From Gracilaria gracilis (lineage: Eukaryota > Rhodophyta > Florideophyceae > Gracilariales > Gracilariaceae): a stretch of 64,000 bases of DNA. The DNA is taken from assembly GCA_030374805.1 (NCBI GenBank), contig JARGSG010000058.1, positions 62,001 to 126,000 of the forward strand, written 5' to 3'. The translations under genes were made by a program, and so were the position numbers. How positions within the stretch are numbered: position 1 is the first letter of the stretch; the number at the start of each line of letters is the position of its first letter. Positions 21,758 through 31,569 of this stretch are shown here, piece by piece. The notes under the pieces are model-generated. The model had not been told where the DNA came from, made no database searches, and saw only the letters and a program-made list of their open reading frames with translations.

Positions 21758-23940
21758 GTTTGCCGCTCTTCCCCCTACGCGCCGCTTCACAGCCAACCAC
21801 GTTTTAAATAGTGCAGTGGCTCAGTGTCGACTGCACAAACGTGGGTGGAAGCGCATATAGGGCATTGGTTCGAACCCTCGCGCGCGAAAAACGCCAATCT
21901 CGTATGAATTGCAGGGGCTTGTTACCCACAAAGCATGCGAGAATGGAAGAGTTCTGTAGAACTCGGCGCTTCCCCTAACCGGGAAGCGCTTGCCTCCTGT
22001 GCATAAGAATTAATTAATTTTTTCATTTTATTCAATTAAAAAGAGACCCCAAGCACATGCATACCACCCGCACAATGCATAATCTGCATACCTTCGCTTC
22101 CCATCAAGCCATCCACTGCACCCACACATTTACACATATTACACCAAATATGTGCTAGAGGTTGATGCATGCAAACCTAAAGTACAGAATCTTGCATAAT
22201 TAAACAAAAACGCGTTACAAAATCTGCCAAACCTCAAGCCTATCCCTTTTATTCACCGGTATAAGAATCCTTCCTTCTAGAATATGATCATTGACTTTCA
22301 CGTAGTGATTGGAATAGGCTGCAAAGGATTTGATGTGCTACCACGTGTATGACGCAACTGTTACAAGTTGAATTTTTTTGTTTAGAACTGATGACAAAAT
22401 GAGGTGAAACATTTTTTTGGCGCAAAATGTTAAGAGTAATATGGAGGGAATAAATTTTCAGCTCAAATTGCCAGTCGGTGTGCCTCTGCCACACTATCTC
22501 AGCTCAGTAAGTCTTCACCTTCTGATTTCGTTCTTCCTCAGACCACATTCGTAGTTCTTCCGGGGAAAATTGTGCTTCGATGGCAATTCTGGCGCCTGCC
22601 TCGTGGCAGAGTTGTAGATCGCTCAGCCTCTCCATCTCTTCCCACACCGATGACCATGAAATCACATGCTTGTTGTTGAAAAAAGAACTTTAAGGTGCAG
22701 GGTATTCGTAAATCACCGGCAGAAAAGCATACAAATGTTTCCGAGTGCGAGAAGGAAAGCAGTTCCGTGAGTTGAACTAAGCTAAAGGCCCTAGACGGCG
22801 CAGCTCCCTAGACCATTCACACACATACGCCACAAGAACACATACACCTACACATACACACGTACAGCAGCCGCACCGCTACACATATACGTAACCATTT
22901 TACTCGTAATTTGCGTGAACAACTTTAAAGTGTTGTTTCAAAGACAATATTGAGGCGGGCAATTTTGGCATGTTAAATTGGTCTCCAAACATGTGTCCCC
23001 CAGCACAAGTATTCTTGGAAGCCAAGTTTTCATACGATTTTCAATAGTCTTGAACCCAAATAATACTCAAACGATAGTGGTAGATTATGAGAAAGTGCGC
23101 TGCAAATTGCGGGATTGACACGCAGAAGACCACCTAACTTTGTCATTTCGATGATTTGGTGCCAAAAAAGGCCATCTTCAGATTTGGTGTCCATTAAAAA
23201 TCAACAAATCTATGAAGGTCGTCTTTTTCGGCTGGAGCCACGCACGAGTCCCAATTTAAAGTGAAAGGTATTTTTGACCTCTACTAGAAGGTGCAAGTTT
23301 TTGCTTCTATCTACTGATCAACAATTCAGAGCGCCTTGATACTCCGGTTGGCAAAAGCCACGACCAATAGCTTTTCGTAGCTACGAACATGATGCAAATT
23401 GGACATATCAGAGCAATGCTACGGCCTTCTAAAGTGATGAACGAGCAGCTGTCTGCTAAAAGAATATGGTAGACGCTCTTGGGCTGACATTTTAAGGTGA
23501 AACATTATTCTTTTCATATCGATTTTGAGATTCTGAGCAAAAAACAATATTTCAGCTCATGTTGTCATCCGTTTTCAACCGGAGAACTCTAATAATTTGT
23601 ATAAACGGCGTCATAGACGTGGTCGTGCTGCGATTACTTTACATAAGCACCAAAAAGCAAATCGAGACAAGGTAACGTTCTAAAGGTTCCCGACAAGCAA
23701 AACCGCGTGGGGAGTGTTGCTGCTCTAGAGCCATTTGAGCATCGCAAGTTGAGATGATGCTCTTCACCACTGCACGGCCCCCGGCAGTCGCACTGCAATT
23801 GGTCCCTCTCCTTGTCGCGCAATGAACGCGCGTGACCCACTTGCGCCGTGCAAACGGTGCCACCTCCTTCCAGCCACCGTCATAGCTCTCTCGCTGTTGA
23901 TACTGCTGCCTTAACTGGTTGGAGTCGCGCTGAAGCGGAG
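21758..23940. other. Long non-coding stretch with a tRNA-like pol III signature
   Basis: No coding frame is supportable. Near the left edge lie TGGCTCAGTGT (21825-21835), similar to a pol III A box, and GGTTCGAACCC (21877-21887), a perfect B-box/T-arm core about 50 bases later. The flanking sequence does not fold into a full tRNA acceptor stem, so I do not call a tRNA; a tRNA-derived SINE or relic is possible. A CACATA-type simple repeat is at about 22820-22890. The rest is AT-rich and featureless to my eye. Confidence 0.4.
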
Positions 23941-23949
23941 CAGCGCGCC

Positions 23950-24322
23950 GAACACATACAAGCTGCTGTAAGACGATGACTATCTGTGGCTAATCACGGA
24001 GCGAAACCCAAACCTGCTGTACCTCGGCTGCGCGCGCGTGGTGATCGTCGCAACATCCAATTCAAACACTTCGTTGCTGTTCTAGTTCCTGTACCGCGGC
24101 GCGATGGGGTCGGCAACGGGGCAAACTTACTCGCGCTGCGACTCGTTCGTGCAGAACATGTCACCGGACTGCTGGCTGCGGCGCGCCACCTTTTTTCACA
24201 AACACGCGCGCGCACAGCAGCGATTTATCATGACGAGCAGCACATTGATGCGCGTGGCGGTGCAGCGCGCCCAGTTGGAGCGGCTGCTGTCGGCGTTCAA
24301 CGGCAAGTGTGCTGCATAGGCA
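23950..24322 (+). pseudogene. Unidentified interrupted coding segment
   Basis: One plus-strand frame reads protein-like sequence through two in-frame stops. APNTYKLL is followed by TAA, DDDYLWLITERNPNLLYLGC and ARVVIVATSNSNT by TAG, then a frame open to 24319 with QRAQLERLLSAFNGKCAA at the end. Composition on this strand is more protein-like than on the reverse, but no domain is recognised. It is weak evidence for a broken gene. The downstream stretch 24323-25238 contains only short or low-complexity frames and I see nothing in it. Confidence 0.25.
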
Positions 24323-25238
24323 TGCGTCTGGTACTTACAAAATGCAGCTTCCAGAACGCTCCGCACGGAATTTGATGCGATATTCCCCGGAGTCGGAGGG
24401 GTTAGCGCTCGCTGCCCGTCGCCTGATCCACCTTCGCGCCTGCATCTTGACGAGCTCTCCCCTGTCGCCATGGCCGGCCACCGGCTCGCAGAGGGAGCGC
24501 GCGCTGCGCACGTCCCGCACGGGCAGTGCACCGTCGCCCCCGCCGGAGGCAAGCCGCAACGCGTCTACACTGAACGGCACGGCCAGCACCCCGTCGAGCG
24601 TTCTCCACTACGTCATGATGACTCAATCGCACTGCTGTGCAATTACTCCGAGCGCTCTCTTCTTCTCCTCCTTTTGTTCCATATCAAAGCAATCCGCAGC
24701 TATCGAAGCATAAGTTCTCTCTGCAGTTTTTCAATATACAAATGCAGACCATCTTCTTTGGGTCCCTTTATATTGAGAAATACTCTCGAACGCATGACCC
24801 CGTCACAGCGAGTAGTAAAGGAATTCCTATACACGCTTCTAATATCCGCTCCGAGGCATCTGTGTTTAGCTTCTTCCAATAGTGCAGTGTCTTGGGTCTG
24901 AGGGTTTCACAAACAGTACTAGCGAAGCTTCAGCCATTCTCGCCCCAAAATGTATTCACTTGTTTACCGCTTGGGATAAGATCTTTTCACTACTTGTTTA
25001 CGCAAGACAGCTGTCATTGTTAAGCATATCAGCCAACATGTAGACGTATTTTCGTCGAAACAACCCGCCATCAACGCATCATCAACAAGAAATAGGCTTG
25101 TGTGCCTCGCAACATTCACAGCTTTCTATAGTGGTTTTACACTACTTATGTTCCTTCCAAGCCGTTGGTTTCCTGTCGCTTCAACAACGTGGGCTTTCTT
25201 TTGAAACAGCACCCCAACTCCGGCATCTTTGCCACGGA

Positions 25239-25990
25239 TCATGAACTGGACACCATTGGAGAAACTCGATCGCACACCCTCAACATTGTTTGAGCCCCGA
25301 AGGTCAGACTTCCTCCGTACTGCACCTCTATCAGCACCACAACTGCTAGCATCTTATACTTTGGCGGTTCCAAAACAGCGGGTTTCAGCTTGCCCTCGCA
25401 GATATGTGAAGAATTGTAGTCCAGAGTAAGCCTTGGGGGGTTGATCGGAACTGTGCCACTTCTTCTGGAGTGTAGTTCACTTTGAGACGCCGGTTCAACC
25501 TGGATTGGACGGTATTCATCTACCAAGTCTGGTCTATGATTTCGAATTCGACCTAAGATTCTGTTCTGTATCATATGAATGAAAGATTCTTTGGTGGAGG
25601 CCATGTTCGAAAGATCGCAGTTAGATGCGCCAAGGTCGTTTTCGATGCCAACCACTTCGCTTTTTATTTCCCTGTTCCTTGAAAACATCTCCATCATAAA
25701 TATGTATGGTGTGATATCGTAAACCAAAGCGATACGAAGGTCAATGCCGTTGCAATTTCATGACGATCCTTCAAGACCTGGGTGCTCATTTGCGACATTT
25801 GCCTCCCCCTTATCAGTCTCAAGTCAGCCTGACACCCAAGCATATCGGACAAAGCGGCGCTCAGCTGAAAAAAGGAGAAGTAGATGCGGTCAATCGCATG
25901 GCGGCTAGCATTGTTGCATTATGCGCATCCTTAAGTGGAGGTAGGAGCCTGGACAGCAAGCGCGCGAAACAATTCAACTGAGCACGACAT
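25239..25990 (-). pseudogene. Unidentified helical protein, frameshifted
   Basis: The 162-codon frame 25239-25727 (start-side residues VYDITPYIFMMEMFSRN) appears to be preceded, in another frame from about 25990 to 25740, by a helical sequence rich in Ala, Leu and Met (ATMLAAMRLTAS, LSDMLGC). The two would join through a single-base shift near 25730. No catalytic motif or known domain is visible. It lies on the same strand and about 500 bases downstream of the hypothetical gene at 26482-27291; whether they belong together is unclear. Confidence 0.3.
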
Positions 25991-26481
25991 CATCATGACA
26001 GCTACTACAAATAAAAACCTGATGCAAGATTCGTACAAGGCAGCCGAAGTGCGACTGGATCTTGATGGGTACGGAGTATGTGCACCAATGCATCCTGAAC
26101 AGGATGAATCGCTACACGATTAAATCTTAAGCAGGGTGAACATCCGTCCGGTACTAAGTGCACTTTTATTTGGTGCGAGTCAGGTTCGAGATGAAGAGTA
26201 TCGAGAATTCAGCAAGCTGGTAGGCATTTAATGATCGAAGCAATCCCGAGAAGCCGCGCTAGATGTGTAACATATTGAAGACGCTACACTGGCGCGATTC
26301 CATTCTCCTGACAGTCTCTAAGCTTCAATTACTGCACCTGTGTTGGAAAGGTGGTGGAAAACTTTATTACGTATAACTTCCTATACGAAACATGACAGAT
26401 TCTATCGCCTTCCATGGTCAACCACACATTCAAGAACGACCTAAAAATAAAAAAGCTCTTTGACAGCTCATGATTCGAACA

Positions 26482-27291
26482 TCACCTAAAAGACCGCGAC
26501 GAACGTCTAGCACGACGTCGTGCAATAGCACGACCACGCGTCGATACTGAATGCGAATTACTAACGTTTTGCGCCATCATGTTAGCTTGACGCAAGCGAT
26601 CTGAAGTTCCCTTCCAGCCTGTCACAGGTGGTCGAAAGCTAAGTAAATCTGGTGGCAACATTGTCATACCTTGATTCAAGTTCAAATTTGGTATCCACAC
26701 ATTATCTTCTGCGTCATTTTCAATCTGCCTCCCCATAATCAATTGGTTATGCAAGTCCAACTGTTCATTGTGCTCAAAGGTTTTTTGGGAAACATTCTGT
26801 GTCAGCGATCCCAATGCCACCAAATCATTCGTCACGATATGCCTTTGTGCTTCCTTAAGGATTGGGGCTTGTGTTTTGGGGTTTTCAATGCTTTGTTCGA
26901 CGTCAATTGGTTTTATCGAATTGCTTGCTTCCTCTGTTTTTTCGGTAAGCTGCTGTTCACCTACGACGGTTCTTTTGGCTACTGCCCCGATTCCAGATAA
27001 CGCTGCCGGTCCAAAGTTCTGGAGCTTTTCGAAATAGGCATGAGCTGCTTCCAACGACGGTTGTACGCTTAGCCGGTCACGTACTTTCTGTTGTTCAATA
27101 TGCAATAGTATTTTGAAATGAGATTTCATACAATGTGAAATGATATAGGTTGAGTGAATGATTTGCTCTTGTAGCGTCGTAAATCCTTGTAGTATTTTGC
27201 GCTGCTGGCGTTCCATAGATGCTAATATTTGAGCAGCATCGGCACCTATTTGAGGGGGCTCTCGGTCTGCGGAATGAGAAGGATGGTTCAT
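26482..27291 (-). CDS. Hypothetical protein with coiled coil and basic tail
   Basis: Intact frame of about 269 codons from the ATG at 27291 (MNHPSHSADREPPQIG); upstream in-frame sequence has only a TTG. Residues about 20-90 form a regular amphipathic helix (ERQQRKILQGFTTLQEQII, HFKILLHIEQQKVRDRL). A polar, low-complexity middle follows. The last 20 residues are almost all Arg, Ala and Ser (RGRAIARRRARRSSRSF), a likely nucleic-acid-binding or nuclear-targeting tail. No family is recognised. It sits just left of the 144-bp repeat array, on the same strand as the Ulp1-helicase frame, and could be an accessory gene of that element, but I cannot show that. Bases 27292-27981 show no gene. Confidence 0.45.
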   Translation of the reverse strand: MNHPSHSADREPPQIGADAAQILASMERQQRKILQGFTTLQEQIIHSTYIISHCMKSHFKILLHIEQQKVRDRLSVQPSLEAAHAYFEKLQNFGPAALSGIGAVAKRTVVGEQQLTEKTEEASNSIKPIDVEQSIENPKTQAPILKEAQRHIVTNDLVALGSLTQNVSQKTFEHNEQLDLHNQLIMGRQIENDAEDNVWIPNLNLNQGMTMLPPDLLSFRPPVTGWKGTSDRLRQANMMAQNVSNSHSVSTRGRAIARRRARRSSRSFR

Positions 27292-27981
27292 CTTTCCGTA
27301 CGACAATATGGGAAGCTGTGGTGTGTCCAACGATTGTAAACTCAAAGACCTTTGATGGGGCAGAAGGTCTAGATTGTCATAAAATTAGACAAGGGTCAGC
27401 CAGAAGTTCAGAAGAGAAACAAAAGTGTATCAAAATTCCAGCGCTGCGTGGAGAGTACGAAAGCAGCGACGTAATTTTCAACTTGTAGGTTCGTGACGAC
27501 TGCTTACGATGGAGCAAAAAAACGTCGACTAGTTCGTGCAGCCGTGTTACCGCCCCCCCGCCCCTCCACCGAGCCACTGGAAAGCGCTGACGGCGCACAG
27601 GGCAAGCAACGGTGAGTTTGCAGCGCGCGCAGCAACATCAATGCACGCCTGTCGACTACGGTGCCATGACGCGCGTGATTTTCAGCCCCTGAACTGATAT
27701 TGCCAACAATGCGAGCGATACACGATGCCACCATAGCCAATCATTTTGACAAGTGGCAAATGTTTCCGCCTCCGGTAAAAAGCATCAGGTGGCGCTTACA
27801 GAACACGCCAGCGTCTTTGTGTGTTGCGCTTTTCCGGCCAAAGGCATTGCTCCACAGTGGTGAACCATAACGTCACAATTTCGAAAACGCGCGAACTTTG
27901 AACCGCTGCACTCAGTCGCCTCATGCTCCTTCACGTCCAGTGCCTTCATACGCCACGCCAGTGGCGGTGGGCATGTCGGCA

Positions 27982-28640
27982 CAATAGCAATTTGATAATT
28001 TTTTCAGATGTGTGTTTTGGGCGGAAAGCTGTGTTTCCGCTCAGAAACAGCATGCATTCTGCTGCCACTCAAGGTTTTCGGCTCAGAACCGACACTTCCA
28101 CGCCAAACACGCGCGCAGGCTGCCAAAATAGCAATTTGATGATTTTTTCATATGTGTGTTTTGAGCGGAAAGCTGTGTTTCCGCTCAGAAACAGCATGCA
28201 TTCTGCTGCCACTCAAGGTTTTCGGCTCAGGACCGACACTTCCACGCCAAACACGCGCGCAGGCTGCCAAAATAGCAATTTGATGATTTTTTCAGATGTG
28301 TGTTTTGAGCGGAAAGCTGTGTTTCCGCTCAGAAACAGCATGCATTCTGCTGCCACTCAAGGTTTTCGGCTCAGGACCGACACTTCCACGCCAAACACGC
28401 GCGCAGGCTGCCAAAATAGCAATTTGATGATTTTTTCAGATGTGTGTTTTGAGCGGAAAGCTGTGTTTCCGCTCAGAAACAGCATGCATTCTGCTGCCAC
28501 TCAAGGTTTTCGGCTCAGGACCGACATTTCCACGCCAAACACGCGCGCAGGCTGCCAAAATAGCAATTTGATGATTTTTTCATCTGTCCGTTTTGAGCGG
28601 GAGCTGTGGTTTGTAATACCAAGGGTAATGTGCACGCCGC
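27982..28640. repeat. Left 144-bp tandem repeat array
   Basis: The marker GCAATTTGAT recurs at 27987, 28131, 28275, 28419 and 28563, an exact 144-base period. Because 144 equals 48 codons, the array is open in one frame and gives an apparent repetitive protein that I do not consider real. Each unit contains a perfect hairpin: GAGCGGAAA, loop GCTGTG, TTTCCGCTC. The internal copies are almost identical, so homogenisation or recent expansion is likely. A TTC/CTT microsatellite follows at about 28686-28706. Confidence 0.9.
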
Positions 28641-28923
28641 GGTGTTTTCCGTTAAGGTTAGCGTTCCTATCCGCTTTGGCGCGCTTCTTCTTCTTCTTCT
28701 TCTTCTTTATTGTGAACAACAGTACCTTATTCCGATACTTTAGTAGAGCTTCAAAGGAAGCTCTCTCTCAAAGGAAGCTCTCTCTCTTTAAAAAGGCCAA
28801 GAACTTTTGAGGGTCATATCTAATAAGAGACTTAATGGCGCGCTTGTCAAAGGATGTTGAGCATTCCTGCTACATTAAACGTTTTCATTACTGGACGTTT
28901 TATGGAAATGCCGAAAGCCTTTG

Positions 28924-31569
28924 TTAAGTCGGCCTTGTCTTGATAGAGCTCCATGTACACTTTGGAGCTGCAGGATGAGGCATCGCAACGAATGAATAGT
29001 TCTGTTCCTCTGCTGGGATTGCTTTCGAGGCTTCATTGAAGACGTTGTTGAAGAACGTATTCCAAGCGGGACAAACTCTCGAAATTGGACCGGAGGCACC
29101 CACTACAATCAAGAAATGTTTGGCTCGACTGATGGCAACATTCATACGTCTAAGGTCATTAAGAAAACTCAAGTCCTTGGAAGCTTTCATGCGAACAAGA
29201 GACAAGATGACAATTTCAGCCTCACGCCCTTGCACTGAATCGATGGTGCTCACCTCAACAGACGCGGGAAGTTCACTGACAAGCAATGCCCGTTGCGCAT
29301 GGTAGGGAGTCAATACGAGAACTTTTCCGTCGAGTTGAGCCCCTCCCGCTTTCCATGAATCCAACATGCGGAAAATGTGTTTCACCTCATACTCATTTTG
29401 ATACCCGCCATGGTGACTTCCCATCATTCCTCGTTCACAAAGAACAGAACTGTTGTTAGAAGTGTCCACAACTGTGACGGTCCGCGCTGGAAAGTGAGAA
29501 CCCGATATGTCTTCCTTGAGCTGTTTCACTTCCGCGCTAATCACAATGCCTGGGCTTTCAATCTTCCCGTCGTAGAACTGGTTACCCCATAAATTAGCGA
29601 TAGCCTTCTCACATCTATACTGCTCAGAGAGAGTGAATAGCAACGGAATATTTGAATCTGTCTCTTGAGTTCCACTTCTCGTTACAAATCTCTCGAAGAA
29701 GTGAGCATCGAACAGATTTGTGTCAGTGCACACCATACGTTCCGTTCCAAACGTTTCCCTGAACGGCGGCAGCTGATTGTGGTCGCCCACGAATATAATC
29801 GTGCAAGGAGAAATGAAATCTTTGGCTAGTTTTCTCGGCTGCAAAACTGTAGTCAAAGCCCGTAATGCGTCAAATTCTCCGATATTGGCGGCCTCATCCA
29901 TGATTACGGTGTCACATTGACCTCCATTCTTCATTTCCTTGCGATCGAGTGATCCAATCGTTGAAAACACTATATCTGCGTTTGATACAACCTGAGAAGA
30001 TTCTTACTTCTTTTGTTCAGCCAGATGAGTTGCTTCTTTTCGTCTCACCTCTCTCGACGTGGAGTGGATACCAACTCGAACGATTAGATTAGCATGGGAA
30101 GAGCTAGGTACGTTGTAGTTCTTCATGACAAGTAGCATAGCGTTGTCAACAGCGTTGTTTGTTTGACTCAACACCGCAATTCTCCGTCGCTGGGTGGACC
30201 TCGTTGACTTTGAATGTAGACTGCGAATCAAAGCCGCGATGAGGTGAGTTTTCCCGGTTCCCGGTGGCCCGTGAACAAAACTTACAAGCGAACCATACCA
30301 CTTTCGCTCTTCCTCCGGCATTATAGAGCACCGCTTCACAGCATCCTGCAGGTCAACTTCACTGATCACCTTAATAACATTGGGTATGTTTTTGAAATCG
30401 AATGCAGTCTCCCAAGCATGAACTGCCGCTGTGACATGTTTCTGGGCCTTGTTCAGATCATCATCGTCTTTCATTGAAGAAAAATGGTCCATTACGGACA
30501 TCATATGTTGCTCAGTGCCTCCCACCAAATATTTCATCGTCGCTGGATCACGATATCTTGCCATCCACATTGACTTCCAAACTGCGTTAAGGGAACCCTT
30601 CATGTGCATGGTAGTAAGCTTCGGATGAAGAAATGAAGCTTGTACACATCTTGGGAGCTCCTGTATGTTATCAAGTGCCCTGTAATTTGAAATTGCGCTT
30701 TCGATGTTGATCTCCGTGTTCATTAGCTTCATTAATGGTTTCACTTTGGTGTTGTGCAAGCGCTGCTCTTGTACTCTCTTTAAGATATGATTTGCTTCCC
30801 ATTTCTTACCGATCAGGTATTGCGCTCCATCATCTCTGAATACAATTATGAATCGCGACTTTGATTCGCCCGTGTAGAGGGAGGAAAGTCTGTTGATTAT
30901 TACACCAGTGTAGGTTATCGTCAGCGGGCCAGAGTCCGCTTCATTTTTTGTGCTGCTTCCATTCGGCTTCCGTGGTAGCTGTATTGATAGAAAGACTACA
31001 TCTCCAACACTGAATCCAACTCCTATTGCACTTCCTTCATTGCCTCCCGTGCTCCTTTCCATCTTCAGTACCGTGCTGGGGAGTGGGTTATTGTTGCGAC
31101 CTTGTTCAAGATCCAATTGTACTCTCAATGTAAACATCGAAAACTTTGAGCCTGTAAATAGATGAAGCCAATCAAGTTTTGTTTCAAAAGCATTCTTGAC
31201 TTTGGTGTGCCCGATATCGCACTCCGAGTCGTGAACGAGATTATCATCAGTAGCATTAAGTACTTTTCCTCTCCATTTCGCGTTCCACGAATGAGTTCCG
31301 TCGGTCGTCGACAGAAAAGAATCTGTTCCAAACCAGTACGTTTTCTGATTCGGCCCATTACTATCGTATTCGTTCAAAAAATGATGCATAGGCGTGCAAA
31401 CGAAGTCTGGTGAATTAATTAATCTCCTGATCACACCCATTAACAGCTCAAGTTGAGCTATTCTGGAGTATGCCGATGAAGAATGTCTGCATGTTCCACT
31501 TATCATAGAACGGTAGGCATGGATGAAGTCGTCGACCAACATCCTATCAAAGGCATCCTTGTGACCTCC
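28924..31569 (-). pseudogene. UPF1-like SF1 helicase region, one in-frame TAA
   Basis: Downstream half of the large minus-strand frame. The region 31569-30007 contains a beta-barrel-like insert (VGFSVGDVVFLSIQ) and then Walker A GPPGTGKT and motif Ia TNNAVDNAM. After a TAA at 30004-30006 the same frame continues with VVSNADIVFSTIGS, motif II VIMDEAAN, motif III GDHNQLPPF, motif IV LSEQYRC, motif V STIDSVQGREAEIVILSLVR and motif VI NVAISRAKHFLIVVG. This is the complete SF1B/UPF1-type set in order, so an ATP-dependent 5'-3' RNA or DNA helicase is expected. The stop lies between motifs Ia and II with no loss of sequence, so it looks like one nonsense change (or recoding), not a gene boundary. 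The C-terminus at 28924 lies about 280 bases from the left repeat array. Confidence 0.85.

Noticed and set aside
21800-21900. Functional tRNA gene
   Set aside because: The B box is perfect, but no acceptor stem, D stem or anticodon stem can be formed around it.
26367-26392. loxP-like sequence (ATAACTTCCTATACGAAA)
   Set aside because: Only part of one arm matches; there is no correct spacer or second inverted arm. A chance similarity.
27982-28640. Regular 144-bp repeats as a CRISPR array
   Set aside because: Units are uniformly repeated without unique spacers, the period is too long, and the genome is clearly eukaryotic.
27923-28810. 295-codon repetitive open frame as a real protein
   Set aside because: The frame exists only because the DNA repeat period is a multiple of three. 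It has no start context or domain, and the units are conserved at DNA level including the hairpin.
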